Shown here: positions 19,412-28,848 of the stretch, one piece after another
Layout: every line of letters starts with the position of its first letter
Numbering within the stretch: position 1 is the stretch's first letter
Source of the DNA: Bradyrhizobium nivariense
Lineage (GTDB): Bacteria; Pseudomonadota; Alphaproteobacteria; Rhizobiales; Xanthobacteraceae
Assembly: GCF_029846715.1 (NCBI RefSeq)
Contig: NZ_JARVWW010000005.1
Coordinates: forward strand, 186,001-250,000
Direction of reading: 5' to 3'
DNA: 64,000 bases
Program-made: the position numbers and the translations under genes
Notes under the pieces: generated by a model
Told to the model about the DNA's origin: nothing
Seen by the model: only the letters and a program-made list of their open reading frames with translations
The model's database searches: none

Positions 19412-19828
19412 CGTCCCTCCTTGCCGTCGCGCACGCGATCGTGAGCGACGGTTCGCTCCGCAGGGGCGCTTGCCCCGATTTTCAACTTCCAGACGATCTC
19501 CGTTCAATGCATGATTGACGTAGCCAGCCAGAGGCCGCGTCATGGGCGTAGCGCTGTTAGCATGGGGCCGCGTCTTCGGGCCGCACGGCGAATGTATCAC
19601 CGTGCCGGCGCCGGTTGACCGAGCACCTTGGCTGCTCGTCTCTCCGGCGCGACATGCGCAAGCTCTGCGGGATGTCGGATTCACCGCGCTCCAGTTGCCG
19701 CCGACATCGAAGGCGAGGGCAGGCGCGGGCCGCGGTTGCGACGGCGACTGCGTGTTCGGGCCTCGCGGCGGCGCGGCTTCCTCGATTGACCTCACTTTCC
19801 TCGTATTACAAACCTCCTGGAGGTTTCC
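19412..19828. other. 417-bp stretch without a supported gene
   Basis: Open frames exist here, but none has a convincing start signal or protein-like composition. The last 20 bases carry a strong CTGGAGG ribosome-binding site for the next gene. No tRNA-like fold or terminator was found. The region probably holds the promoter of the membrane-protein/propeller pair downstream. Confidence 0.5.
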
Positions 19829-20296
19829 ATGTCATTGCATCTGTTGTGGACGTCCGCCGACAGTCTCATCGTGGCCTTCGCGCTCGCATTCATCGTTCCG
19901 CGACGGCATGTACTGCCGCTTATTCTGATGTTCGGCGTTTGCGACGCGCTGGGTTCCGCGCTCGGTGTCAGTGTGCCGGTCGCAGGCGGTCTTGCCGCGG
20001 TCGCACTGATCTCGTGTGGCGCGTTGCTGGTCCTGCGTCTTCCGGCCGCGCATCGCCTGACACAGGCGGCGGGCTGGGTCTACGTCCTGCCGCCGCTGCT
20101 TGCGATGGACAATGTCGTGTCGCACGCGCCGGACCATATCGGCCTCGTGGCGCTGTCCAGCGCCGCGATCGCTGGCCTCGGTTTCGGGTGCGGAGCCGTG
20201 GTGCTCAGCTTGCGGACTACGACTCCCGAACGCAGGCGGATGCTTGCCGGCGCCTGCCTGCTCGTCGGCGGAAGCATCCAGGCATTCGGGAGCTGA
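19829..20296 (+). CDS. Hypothetical multi-pass membrane protein
   Basis: 155 residues, almost all hydrophobic, with about five membrane segments: SADSLIVAFALAFIVP, VLPLILMFGVCDALGSALGV, VAGGLAAVALISCGALLVL, AGWVYVLPPLLAM and HIGLVALSSAAIAGLGFGCGAVVLSL. A CTGGAGG lies 6 bases before the ATG. The stop is 2 bases before the start of the beta-propeller gene, so the two are co-transcribed and probably coupled. It is about the size of one small membrane module and may anchor or recruit the propeller; function unknown. Confidence 0.78.
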   Translation: MSLHLLWTSADSLIVAFALAFIVPRRHVLPLILMFGVCDALGSALGVSVPVAGGLAAVALISCGALLVLRLPAAHRLTQAAGWVYVLPPLLAMDNVVSHAPDHIGLVALSSAAIAGLGFGCGAVVLSLRTTTPERRRMLAGACLLVGGSIQAFGS

Positions 20297-20298
20297 CC

Positions 20299-22185
20299 AT
20301 GGTGGCTTCCGTCAGCACCCGCAGCTATGACCTGGCCAGGACCGGTGCGAACAATTCCGAAACGATGCTGACGGCGACCGCCGTCCGTAACAAAGGTATC
20401 GTCAAACTCTTCAGCCTTCCGATTCCCGACGATCCCAGGCTCGAGGCGCAGCCGCTGGCGGTCGCCGGCGTGCACATGGCCGATGGCAAGACCCGCGATC
20501 TGATCTTCCAGGCCAGCATGGGCAACTGGGTCTATGCATTCGACGCTGTGACCGGCCACAAGATCTGGGCGACGAATCTCGGACGTCCGATCGTCGGAAC
20601 GAGGGCGATCGACGGCCACATGACCAACGTCCATTGGGGCATTCTCTCGACGCCGGTGATCGATGAAGGGGCAGGTATTCTCTATGCCTGCGCCTGGATC
20701 AGCAACGACGGCAGCGTCGCCAAGGGGCAGCATTTTCTCGCAGCCCTGCGGATCAGCGACGGCTCGAAGGTGCACGGCCTCTTGAACCTTGAGGGCGCGG
20801 TCTACACGCCGCCGGGCGGCCTACCCGTGCAGAAATTCGTCTCGGCGCAGCGCAAGCAGCGCAGTGCCTTGACGCTGACGCAGAACCACGTGTTGATTCC
20901 CTTCGGCACCATCGCGGAGACGTCGAAGACGGCGCGTGGCTGGCTGCTTGCGGTCGATGTTCATGGCTGGCGGCTCGCTGCCGCCTGGTGCGCCACCGTC
21001 ACCGGCTCCGGCGGCGGGCTATGGCAGAGCGGGGCGGGGCCAGCCGTTGCTCCCGACGGTTCGATCTATGTCATCACCGGCAACGGGGCGTTTTCACCGC
21101 AACACGGCGATTTCGGCGAGAGCATCGTGCAGCTGGCCTTGCACACCGGAAACCCTGCCCATTTCGAGGTCGTGTCTTGGTGGGCGCCATGGACCGACGC
21201 TAATCGGGTCGGCGCCGCCGCGGTCGCAGCGGCCGAGGACGACGATGACGAGGCGGCATTGCCGTCCAACGTATCCCTGCCTTCCGTGATTGCGCATGCC
21301 AGGCGCATGGGAATGCCGCTCAAGCCTCTCCACGCGCGCGAGATGCCGCATGTCGCGGTCACGACAGGTCGCAATGCAATCGATGCGCAGATCGCGTCGG
21401 TCGTGGCGCATCACATGGAAGCGATGAACGAGTCGATGTGGGGCGACCAGGATTTCGGTTCCGGCGGTCCGGTCTATGTCGCGTCCGCCCATGCCGTTCT
21501 GGCCGCCGGCAAGGATGGCGTCCTCTACACCGGCAACGCCAATACGCTCGGCAACACGCAACCCGGTAATCTTGCGGCCGGCCATTTCGCGGCGAACTAC
21601 GACAAGCTTCGTATGCCGCCGATCCTGTACACGTATTTCGATCCAGCCGTGCCGCCGGCGCCGGCATCACCGAGTGAGCTGAACCTGTTTCCCGGCGGCG
21701 CGACGCGGCACCTGCATGGCACGCCGCTGCTATTCCAGTCCGCTGTTCACGGCATCATGCATTTCGTCGGCGGCGAGAACAGCGCCTTGCGGGCGTGGTC
21801 GATCGCAGCGGACGGGACCACGGCCTATCTCGCCGGGGGCGACGAGATCGCCTCGCCGCAATCGCCGCGTCCGCCGGGCGGCATGCCCGGCTGGAGCATC
21901 ACGCTTGCCGCCAACAACGGCACTGATGGCATCATCGTGGCGATGGTGCCCTATCAGGACAGCAACATGATCCTCAGCCCGGGCCGCTTCCTGGTCTATG
22001 ACGCGCAGAATTTCGCCACCAATCCGGACGGCTCCAAGCGGCTTCAGGTGATCTGGGACAGCGAGGACTGGGGACCGGAGCACGCCTTCATGCATCCGAA
22101 GTTCAATCGTCCGATCGTCTGGAAGGGCCGCATCTATCGCCCGACCTATGACGGGCGCATCGACGTCTATGGCTTGACGCATTAG
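20299..22185 (+). CDS. PQQ-like beta-propeller repeat protein
   Basis: 628 residues with propeller-type repeats: SMGNWVYAFDAVTGHKIWATNLG, a BamB-like LAVDVHGWRLAAAWCATVTGSGGGLWQSGAGPAVAPDGSIYVITGNG, and KDGVLYTGNANTLGN. These look like PQQ enzyme repeats, but I see no catalytic or PQQ-binding set. No signal peptide is present at ATG 20299, which starts 2 bases after the upstream membrane-protein stop. An acidic insertion (AAEDDDDEAALPSN, about residue 315) breaks the middle. Its in-frame upstream extension overlaps the membrane gene and is not used. It may be cytoplasmic, or exported by another route. Confidence 0.8.
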   Translation: MVASVSTRSYDLARTGANNSETMLTATAVRNKGIVKLFSLPIPDDPRLEAQPLAVAGVHMADGKTRDLIFQASMGNWVYAFDAVTGHKIWATNLGRPIVGTRAIDGHMTNVHWGILSTPVIDEGAGILYACAWISNDGSVAKGQHFLAALRISDGSKVHGLLNLEGAVYTPPGGLPVQKFVSAQRKQRSALTLTQNHVLIPFGTIAETSKTARGWLLAVDVHGWRLAAAWCATVTGSGGGLWQSGAGPAVAPDGSIYVITGNGAFSPQHGDFGESIVQLALHTGNPAHFEVVSWWAPWTDANRVGAAAVAAAEDDDDEAALPSNVSLPSVIAHARRMGMPLKPLHAREMPHVAVTTGRNAIDAQIASVVAHHMEAMNESMWGDQDFGSGGPVYVASAHAVLAAGKDGVLYTGNANTLGNTQPGNLAAGHFAANYDKLRMPPILYTYFDPAVPPAPASPSELNLFPGGATRHLHGTPLLFQSAVHGIMHFVGGENSALRAWSIAADGTTAYLAGGDEIASPQSPRPPGGMPGWSITLAANNGTDGIIVAMVPYQDSNMILSPGRFLVYDAQNFATNPDGSKRLQVIWDSEDWGPEHAFMHPKFNRPIVWKGRIYRPTYDGRIDVYGLTH

Positions 22186-22268
22186 CGCCGGCGAGATGTG
22201 TGCCGTCGACGCGATTGCGTCATTCCGGGCTCGCCGTGCCGCGCACGCATCCTGGAGCGACGGCGGGC

Positions 22269-22493
22269 TCACCCGCCGTGCGACTCCACGACCTTGCGGC
22301 AGCCATCCGAAAGCTTCGACTTGTTCTCGCGCAGACAGGCATTCATCTGCGGCGGCTTGCCGATGTGTTCGGCGCAGAATTTGCCGGCGTCGCTGCGGCA
22401 GGCCATCTGCTCCTGCGGCGTCGGGCCGGATTGCGCCGCGGCGGGCAGGGCGGTGGCGGCGAGCAGGAGCGCGGCAAGTACCGGAATCTTCAT
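22269..22493 (-). CDS. Small secreted cysteine-rich repeat protein
   Basis: 74 residues: signal peptide (about 1-21, ending LPAAAQS), then a single four-cysteine unit ACRSDAGKFC...NACLRENKSKLSDGC of the Cys-rich repeat type seen in GLG1-like proteins (PF00839 type). The start is at the ATG 22493, preceded by AGAGGTG; the open frame upstream has no signal. Another member of this type is at 39.5 kb. The role in rhizobia is unknown; the cysteine spacing suggests disulfides in the periplasm. Confidence 0.78.
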   Translation of the reverse strand: MKIPVLAALLLAATALPAAAQSGPTPQEQMACRSDAGKFCAEHIGKPPQMNACLRENKSKLSDGCRKVVESHGG

Positions 22494-22728
22494 AAAACAC
22501 CTCTTTGGGAATGTCGTTGGTCCCGCCTGGGACCAAGCGAGCCGGACCATCTCGCGATCGCCAGGCGCAGGTCCATGCCATGTTCATGGCATCGGCCCGC
22601 CCGCCCCGCCGCCGTACCCCCATTTTCATGGCATGTATCCGCGCGCCGTCTTTTGCCATTCAGGCTGCACGTCGGCTGCGAGACCCGGTGATTGCATCGG
22701 GACGCCGAACGGGAAGCAGGAGAGCAAG

Positions 22729-23007
22729 ATGTCGAAGAAAGCAGGAGCGCTGAGCGCCGGGCTGACGGTCATGGCGCTGGCGGGTGCGGCGATGGTGTCG
22801 CTGGGCACGAGTCCGGCGCAAGCGGTGGTCTATTGCAAGACGGTCGGCATCCCCAAGGGCTGCGTGGTGCGGCCGACCGCGGTGGTGGTTGCGCCGGCCG
22901 CCGCGGTCGCGGTGGCGACGCCCGGGGTCGGTGCGCCCGGTGTCGGCGTACGCGCGGGCACGCCGATGAATCGCGGTGGTCCGGTCAATCGCGTCGGCGT
23001 GCGCTGA
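22729..23007 (+). CDS. Small secreted protein, Val/Ala/Gly-rich
   Basis: 92 residues. Signal peptide (about 1-32, ending SPAQAVV), a short segment with two cysteines (YCKTVGIPKGCVVRP), then a low-complexity Val/Ala/Gly/Pro/Arg tail. ATG 22729 follows AGGAGA by 5 bases. Proteins with the same opening KTVGIPKGCV are frequent in Bradyrhizobium; function unknown. A terminator-like hairpin lies 75 bp after the stop. Confidence 0.75.
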   Translation: MSKKAGALSAGLTVMALAGAAMVSLGTSPAQAVVYCKTVGIPKGCVVRPTAVVVAPAAAVAVATPGVGAPGVGVRAGTPMNRGGPVNRVGVR

Positions 23008-23081
23008 GAAAGACGAAAGAGTTCGGGCGAAGGAGCCTTGCGGACGAACCCCCGCCTCCGCAGGCAAATCATCCGGCCCGT

Positions 23082-23124
23082 CCCTCTCTCCGCGCGTCCC
23101 ACACGTTCGGAGAGGGGGCTTTTC
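23082..23124 (+). terminator. Terminator-like hairpin between convergent genes
   Basis: An 11-bp stem with one T-G wobble (23082-23092 with 23108-23118), a 15-base loop, then CTTTTC. It ends the small secreted-protein gene and touches the stop of the sensor kinase read from the other strand. Confidence 0.55.
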
Positions 23125-25066
23125 AGCTGGCGGCGGCATCGCTGTCGGGGAAAATCTGCGGCAATTGCAGCCGCACGCGCGTGCCTGAGGTATCCGAACT
23201 CAGATTGAGCGTCGCACCGCAGCGCGCGGCACGGCTTCTCATGTTGCGCAGGCCCCGCATCGTCTGGCTTGCGATTGCAGCTTCGTCGGTGCCGGTCAGC
23301 GCAAAGCCCCTGCCGTCGTCCGCGACGCTGATCACGCCGTACGGCCCCTGGCCATTGTCGAGCGTCTCGACAGTGACGGCGATATTGCGCGCCTGTGCGT
23401 GCTTGACCGCATTGGTCACGGCCTCGTCGAGGATGCGCACGATCTGGACGACGTGCCATGGCCGGAGCTCAGGATGCAGCGGTAGGCCCTGCGGGGTCGC
23501 CACGCGCCACTCGAGAGTGATGTCGTGCGGCCGCAATTGCATCGCTGCGCGCTCGCGCCAGGAGCCGAGCGCCAGCATCAGGTCGCCGCCGATGTCGTCC
23601 ATGGAGTCGATGACGAGGCGCAGATCCTTCAGCGCGGCGCGCGCCGCGTCCGTGATGGTCGCGCCCTCGTGTCCGCGCTCGGAGAGCGCGACGATGCTGA
23701 CGAGCTGGCCGCCGAGACCGTCATGCAGATCGCGCATCAACCGCGTGCGCTCGTTGGCGAGCGTGGTGGCCCTGGCGCGTTCCTCCTCGCGGGCGAAACT
23801 CGCCTTCAGCCGCTCCTCGGTCTCGCGCACGCGCGTCACGAGCTGGCCGGCAAAGCTGTCGACCTGGTTCAGCGCGCGCGCGAAGCGCCAGGTCAGCCCG
23901 GCGCCGATCGCAACCAGCATCGCAGAATAGGACAGCCGGGTGACGAAGGTGCGATCGTCCGGCACGAACTCGAACACCGAGAGCATGTCGTGAAACCAGC
24001 AGGTCAGCACGATCGTGACGGCGCAGCCGAAGGTGAGGCTCGCCGCATCCTGCCGCCTGATCACCGCCTTGGTCACGATGACGGCGAGCAGCATCAGGCA
24101 AAGGCCTACGGTCGGCACGCCGAGAAACAGGAAGACGATACGCGGAGCCGGCTGGCCCGCGAGCAGCCCGACGATCAGGATGATCACGCCCGGCGCGAAC
24201 AGCAGCATGCCGTAACGCGGCCAGCGCCAGCCGAAGAACAGCACCGCGAACACGACGACCAGTGCGCTTTCGATTGGCGCCGACGCCAGCAATATGGCGG
24301 CGAGCTGCGGATACGGGGCAGGCGGCACCGGCGGCGGCACGAATGCCTGCACCGCGCCGACCAGCATCCCTGCCGCGAGCACACCATAGACCGGTTCGCG
24401 GCGCCGCATCAGCCACATGATCGCGAGGATCACGGCCAGCAACGACTGCCAGGCGGAGAATACCACCGGCAGCGTAACGAACAGCAGCGTGCGCGTCTCG
24501 TAGGCCGGACGCAAGCTCGCGTCCGGCCCGACATAGACAGTGTCGAGAAAGCCCTTCAGTGGCCCCCATACGAACAGCCGCACGGTGACCTGGTTCGAGC
24601 CGTCGTGAAGCAGCGCTGACGGGACCAGCGCGATCTCGGGCGTGTTGCGGTCGGGCCGGTTGGCGGTGGCATCGCGCCTGCTGTCGAGGATCACGACGTC
24701 GTTGACGGCGACCTCCACGCCGTTGCTGAAGCGCGGCAGGAATACCGACCACGCCGCCGCAGCGTCGTGCGCCCTGAAGGTGAAGGCGCCACTGTAGAGC
24801 GGCGGGTCGTCGAGCGAATATCGCGACGAGGTGTAATGCGGCAACGTCACCGGCCGCGCCGCGCCGTTCTCCCGCAGGGAGAATTCGGAGACGGCGTAGT
24901 CGTCGGGATCGTCCGGCGGCACCAGCCGCAGTACCAGGATGGTGGCGATCACGACCAGCAGCTGGAGCAGGACATAGGGAACGAGGCGCGAGAACCGCCG
25001 CCGCCGCCGCAGCGCCTGCGCCGTGACCATCGCCTTTGCCGCGACCTCGCTCACAGTCTGGCTCAC
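23123..25066 (-). CDS. Sensor histidine kinase, NarL-partner type, 7TM sensor
   Basis: 647 residues. N-terminal membrane helix (about 29-48), an extracytoplasmic domain (about 50-195) resembling 7TMR-DISM extracellular parts, about seven helices (195-395), then HisKA_3 with H448 (LMRDLHDGLGGQL), the N-box ILDEAVTNAVKHAQAR and the DDGRGF and GLRNMRSRAA G-boxes. It should phosphorylate the response regulator gene next to it, whose stop overlaps this start by 4 bases (ATGA), so translation is coupled. The ligand is unknown; DISM domains usually sense small molecules such as carbohydrates. Confidence 0.88.
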   Translation of the reverse strand: MSQTVSEVAAKAMVTAQALRRRRRFSRLVPYVLLQLLVVIATILVLRLVPPDDPDDYAVSEFSLRENGAARPVTLPHYTSSRYSLDDPPLYSGAFTFRAHDAAAAWSVFLPRFSNGVEVAVNDVVILDSRRDATANRPDRNTPEIALVPSALLHDGSNQVTVRLFVWGPLKGFLDTVYVGPDASLRPAYETRTLLFVTLPVVFSAWQSLLAVILAIMWLMRRREPVYGVLAAGMLVGAVQAFVPPPVPPAPYPQLAAILLASAPIESALVVVFAVLFFGWRWPRYGMLLFAPGVIILIVGLLAGQPAPRIVFLFLGVPTVGLCLMLLAVIVTKAVIRRQDAASLTFGCAVTIVLTCWFHDMLSVFEFVPDDRTFVTRLSYSAMLVAIGAGLTWRFARALNQVDSFAGQLVTRVRETEERLKASFAREEERARATTLANERTRLMRDLHDGLGGQLVSIVALSERGHEGATITDAARAALKDLRLVIDSMDDIGGDLMLALGSWRERAAMQLRPHDITLEWRVATPQGLPLHPELRPWHVVQIVRILDEAVTNAVKHAQARNIAVTVETLDNGQGPYGVISVADDGRGFALTGTDEAAIASQTMRGLRNMRSRAARCGATLNLSSDTSGTRVRLQLPQIFPDSDAAAS

Positions 25067-25746
25067 AGCTTGATCAGGCCCTGCTGCACCGCCTCGAACA
25101 CCGCCTCGCTGCGCGTGTGGACCTCGAGCTTGCGGTAGATGTTCTTGATGTGCCCGGGCACGGTCTGCCTGGACAGGCCGAGATGGCCTGCGATCTCGGC
25201 GTAGCTGAAGCCTTTTGCGATGCCCCAGAGGATGTCGATCTCGCGTGGGGTGAGCCTTGCGGTGTTGAGCGCGGGACCCGGCGGAGGGTCGGCCGCATTC
25301 TGCGCGGCACCTTGCGTTCTGCGCACGATGAAGCGGGCGATCGAGGCCGAGATCGGCGAATGGCCGGCGACCAGATCGCGCACGGTGGTGGCGATATCGG
25401 TGGGGAACGCATCCTTCAGGAGATAGCCGGTGGCGCCGACCGTGATCGCGGAGATCACACTCTCTTCGTCGCCGAGCGCCGAGATCACCATGATCTCGGT
25501 GTCGGGAAAGCGCCGCCTCGTCTCGCGGATCAGCTCGACGCCGTGGCCGTCGGGCAGCCGCAGATCGGTGAGCAGCACGCGCGGCGCCCGGTCGCCGAGC
25601 CCCGAGCGGGCCTCTGCGAGCGTGCCGGCGCTGCGCACCTCGTAGCCGGCCTTCGCCAGCGCGTCCTGGAGCCGCCAGCAGGTCGGTGCGTCGTCCTCGA
25701 CGAGGAGGATGGTGATGGCTTCACCCGTCTCGCCCTGTTCGGTCAT
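25063..25746 (-). CDS. NarL/LuxR-family response regulator
   Basis: 227 residues. Receiver domain: acidic pocket EDD, phospho-acceptor D61 (LLTDLRLPDG), S89 and K111 (LLKDAFP). C-terminal LuxR-type helix-turn-helix (about 160-225): LTPREIDILWGIAKGFSYAEIAGHLGLSRQTVPGHIKNIYRKL. It is the partner of the kinase gene downstream (4-bp overlap). Its start overlaps the 3' end of the DUF2235 gene by 26 bp, so the three genes form one transcript. Confidence 0.9.
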   Translation of the reverse strand: MTEQGETGEAITILLVEDDAPTCWRLQDALAKAGYEVRSAGTLAEARSGLGDRAPRVLLTDLRLPDGHGVELIRETRRRFPDTEIMVISALGDEESVISAITVGATGYLLKDAFPTDIATTVRDLVAGHSPISASIARFIVRRTQGAAQNAADPPPGPALNTARLTPREIDILWGIAKGFSYAEIAGHLGLSRQTVPGHIKNIYRKLEVHTRSEAVFEAVQQGLIKL

Positions 25747-28570
25747 GATCGTCGTCCTGCACCGCGTGTCCCCCGCGGCGCAGGGCCAAGCTTAGCCGCG
25801 GTGCGGACGCCGCGACACCCATAATCATGGGGGCCGCAATGGGCTCCTCCATGCAATCAGCCCCGGGAGCGTCGTTAGCCGGCCGGAGGCGGAGCTGGAA
25901 TCCGCTGGACCGGATCGTCGCCGTGCCGCTGTTGTTGTTGTAGAACTGGATGCGCGGCCCCTGGAGCGAGACGAGCCAGCGCGGCGCGAACCGCAATGGT
26001 ACGATTCGCGGCAAGAACTGGACGGCGTCATTGACGTAGAAGAACAGCTCGCCGGACTCTGGCGCCACGAACTCCGCGACAAGCAGATCGGACAATCCCT
26101 GCCGCCGCCATAGCGCGCGTGCCGCCGGCAGCGCGTCAGCCGGGATCGGCTCGAAATCTCCGAACTGACGCCAGACACGCCTCAATTCGCTGTCCGGCTT
26201 CTTGAACTCCGCGGAGTCCTCGATACGGATGGGGTAATTGTCCCTCGTGGTGTCCTCATACGCCGGCACCGTCGCGTTGACCCGACGCGGCAACTCGTCG
26301 GCCGGACTGCTGTTGACGGCCAGCAGTGCCAGATTGTTCGATCCTCTGGCGCCGACCCGCACGATTGGCTGGAACCAGTCTGCGCCGTAGAGTCGCAGGA
26401 TCGGCACGGCCGAGCGATGGGTCGGATCCGGCGGGGTCTTGAACCCGTTCAGGCCCGTCATGATGGTGCGGTCGAACCACGGATCGGCCATTTGAATCCA
26501 GACGCGATATTTGCGCCCCTTCTCGACCGCGAGGCGGCTCGCCCAGCAGAAATCGCTGACGCGGAACAACTCGCCGTCACGGGCCGTCGCCGGCACGTCT
26601 CCGACGGCGCGTGTGGATACGCTGCTGACGCAAATGTCGCCGATGCCTTCGCGCCAGTTGAGATAGCCGCGGGACATCAGCAGCAGGGCGGAGCCGAAGA
26701 TGGCGACGAGGAAAATGCCCGGCAGCAGGACGTTGGTGAATGCCATGCGTACCGGCCACGCGTGCAGCCGCATCCAGCGTCCGATCGCGAGCAGCCAACC
26801 CGATTTGCTCACCCGGCGTCTGGAGGTCTTCCGGTCGGGTCTGTACCAGGCCAGTCGCGCGCGCTCCTGAATGCTGTCGCGCAGCACCGCGTTCCTGTTC
26901 CAGGCGATGAGGATGACAATGACAAGAACCGTAGTGAGAAAGGGATAGTAGAGTGCGATGGCAAGCCACGGCCCCGCATAGGATGGCAGGACATTCGCGA
27001 GAAGATCCGCGAGCGGCTTGACGACGGGGCCGGTGCCGTTGTCGAACCACGTGATCCATTTGAGCAGGCCAGTGTCCTGGAGACCGTGATCCTTGGACGA
27101 CCCCACCACTGCGCGCGCGATCCAGGGCCATGCGACAAGTAGGCCAAGCGCGATAACCAGCGAGAAGTAGGCCACGCGGCGCCACCACACGGTGTCGAGC
27201 ACCTGCCGGGCCATCTCGGCATCGGGCGGGCTCATCGCTGTGAATGCATCGGCTTCAGCCGCTTTTTGCCGATCCCCTGTTCTCGCCGCGTAGGCCGACT
27301 TCATGGCCTTGCGCGTCTCGTCCTTCGTGAGCGGCAACACCTCTCCGCTCGGCAGCAGCACCCGGGCATTTGCCGGAAGCATCAGCGGTGCATAATTGTC
27401 GCATCCGTGCAGCATGCGTTCGACGACGGCGAAATGCACCACCGGCGATCCGCCATCTTCCTTGCGGTCCGCGATCGGACGCGGGCCGTAGCGATACAGC
27501 ACCCCCGCGCCGCTGCGTGAATCATGCATCGGCCCGATCGCCGACTGGTACTCGCGGAAATGCTCGATCGTGCCGTCCTGGAAGCGGAGCCTGCCGTCGA
27601 GCTGATCAGTCATCCAGACCAGGGGCACGAAGGACAGCGTGGAGTCCGGATAGCCCCCGCCGATGTCGGAATGGACTCCCGTGAACCACACCTCCTTGAC
27701 GACCTGTCCCTGCGGAGGATCGCGCTGGTCGATCCGCAGCGGATGGAAGGTGGTGCGCTCGTCGTCGAGCGCGAGCGCATGGCAAGCGCGCTTGACCGTC
27801 TTCGACAGCCGGTGATTGCGGAACGAGATCGGCCAGATCGCCCAGTCGATCGCGAGGCGGAGCTCCTCGACCGGGACGCCGAAGGCCTCGACCGTGTCGA
27901 ACAGTCCGAGGAATTCGATCTCGATTTGTTTGCGGCCGTCCATCGCTTCGCGAACCTTGGCATAGGAGCGATGCCCAAGGACGAGGTGATAGAGATAGAT
28001 CAGGACGTCGCGGATCCAGCGGACGATCCAGATCGTCGGCAGGCTGCGATAGCCGACCGACTCCTTGCGGTATTCCCGCCAGGCAGCCATCGTGTTGCGC
28101 TGCATTTCCACATGCGACACCGCAACCTTGTCAACCACCGCCGGCACCAGGCCCTGGCTCGCGATCAGCGACGCCAGCGTGCGCGCGGTGAAGGCGCCAC
28201 GGCTGAAGCCGAAAATGTAGATCTCGTCGCCCTCGCGCCAGTTCCAGCACAGGAAACGGTAGAGCTTGCGGACGTTGGCAGGCACGCCGATGCCGGTGGC
28301 GCCGTCGAGCGCCGCGAGCGGCGCCCAGCCGGCGGTGCCGACGCCCTTGATGTAGTAAGCGATCTGGTCCGGCTGGGTGTGGTCGAGTGCCTCGTAGAGA
28401 CGCCAGACGCTGGATTCCTGGGTGGTGAACGCGTTGCCGGTGCCGTCGGCGAACAGCACCAGCTTGCGTTTTGGCGGGACGGTGGTGGTCGTCCCGTCGG
28501 AATGCATCTCGATATGCGCGTGTTCCGGTCCGGCAGAATCGGCGTTCGGTGCGCCATCATGGTGCGGCAT
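25721..28570 (-). CDS. DUF2235 alpha/beta hydrolase with membrane segments
   Basis: 949 residues from ATG 28570, which has GGAGGGG 4 bases upstream. DUF2235 core in the N-terminal half: LVLFADGTGNAF (38-48), the nucleophile elbow G121-F-S123-R-G125, FTGVHSDIGGGYPDS and later acid/His motifs. Three membrane helices lie in the middle (RRVAYFSLVIALGLLVAWPW, WLAIALYYPFLTTVLVIVILIAW, LLPGIFLVAIFGSALLLM), then an extracytoplasmic beta-rich tail. DUF2235 proteins include type VI secretion phospholipases (Tle type). No T6SS genes are nearby, so a lipase role is inference. Its 3' end overlaps the response regulator start by 26 bp. Confidence 0.85.
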   Translation of the reverse strand: MPHHDGAPNADSAGPEHAHIEMHSDGTTTTVPPKRKLVLFADGTGNAFTTQESSVWRLYEALDHTQPDQIAYYIKGVGTAGWAPLAALDGATGIGVPANVRKLYRFLCWNWREGDEIYIFGFSRGAFTARTLASLIASQGLVPAVVDKVAVSHVEMQRNTMAAWREYRKESVGYRSLPTIWIVRWIRDVLIYLYHLVLGHRSYAKVREAMDGRKQIEIEFLGLFDTVEAFGVPVEELRLAIDWAIWPISFRNHRLSKTVKRACHALALDDERTTFHPLRIDQRDPPQGQVVKEVWFTGVHSDIGGGYPDSTLSFVPLVWMTDQLDGRLRFQDGTIEHFREYQSAIGPMHDSRSGAGVLYRYGPRPIADRKEDGGSPVVHFAVVERMLHGCDNYAPLMLPANARVLLPSGEVLPLTKDETRKAMKSAYAARTGDRQKAAEADAFTAMSPPDAEMARQVLDTVWWRRVAYFSLVIALGLLVAWPWIARAVVGSSKDHGLQDTGLLKWITWFDNGTGPVVKPLADLLANVLPSYAGPWLAIALYYPFLTTVLVIVILIAWNRNAVLRDSIQERARLAWYRPDRKTSRRRVSKSGWLLAIGRWMRLHAWPVRMAFTNVLLPGIFLVAIFGSALLLMSRGYLNWREGIGDICVSSVSTRAVGDVPATARDGELFRVSDFCWASRLAVEKGRKYRVWIQMADPWFDRTIMTGLNGFKTPPDPTHRSAVPILRLYGADWFQPIVRVGARGSNNLALLAVNSSPADELPRRVNATVPAYEDTTRDNYPIRIEDSAEFKKPDSELRRVWRQFGDFEPIPADALPAARALWRRQGLSDLLVAEFVAPESGELFFYVNDAVQFLPRIVPLRFAPRWLVSLQGPRIQFYNNNSGTATIRSSGFQLRLRPANDAPGADCMEEPIAAPMIMGVAASAPRLSLALRRGGHAVQDDDHDRTGRDG

Positions 28571-28807
28571 GAGCCCCTCCGGCAATTCGACGGGGGCGCG
28601 CTTCAGGCCCGAGCCGGGCAGCACTCCCCGGAGTCAATTAATGGTTGCAATGGTTGCGTCATGAAAATGCAGGTGCATTCTGCACACAATCCCGCTGAGG
28701 TAGCAAGCGGGAACGCGCAGCCGCGGTACGACGCGGGTGAAGCGGGCGCGGATTATTCCGTCTTGCAGGCGGCGTGTCGGACGGCCCGGGCAGCCGTCCC
28801 GGCAGGC

Positions 28808-28834
28808 GCCTCCCCCCGGCGAACGGGGAGAGGC
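28808..28834. terminator. GC-rich hairpin, possible terminator
   Basis: Arms 28808-28817 and 28825-28834 (10 bp, one wobble) around a 7-base loop, in the gap between the DUF2235 gene and the small secreted-protein gene, both on the minus strand. No T-run follows on the minus strand, so this is weak. Confidence 0.3.
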
Positions 28835-28848
28835 GGATTGTTTTGCCT

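Noticed and set aside
19542..19928. Plus-strand frame before the membrane protein
   Set aside because: No ribosome-binding site, odd composition and overlap with the better-supported gene at 19829.
19615..20298. N-terminal extension of the propeller protein
   Set aside because: It overlaps a membrane-protein gene in another frame that has a good ribosome-binding site; the extension is Arg-rich and has no signal peptide.
24590..24605. Possible tRNA T-loop (GGTTCGAGCC)
   Set aside because: It lies inside the sensor kinase gene and has no cloverleaf.
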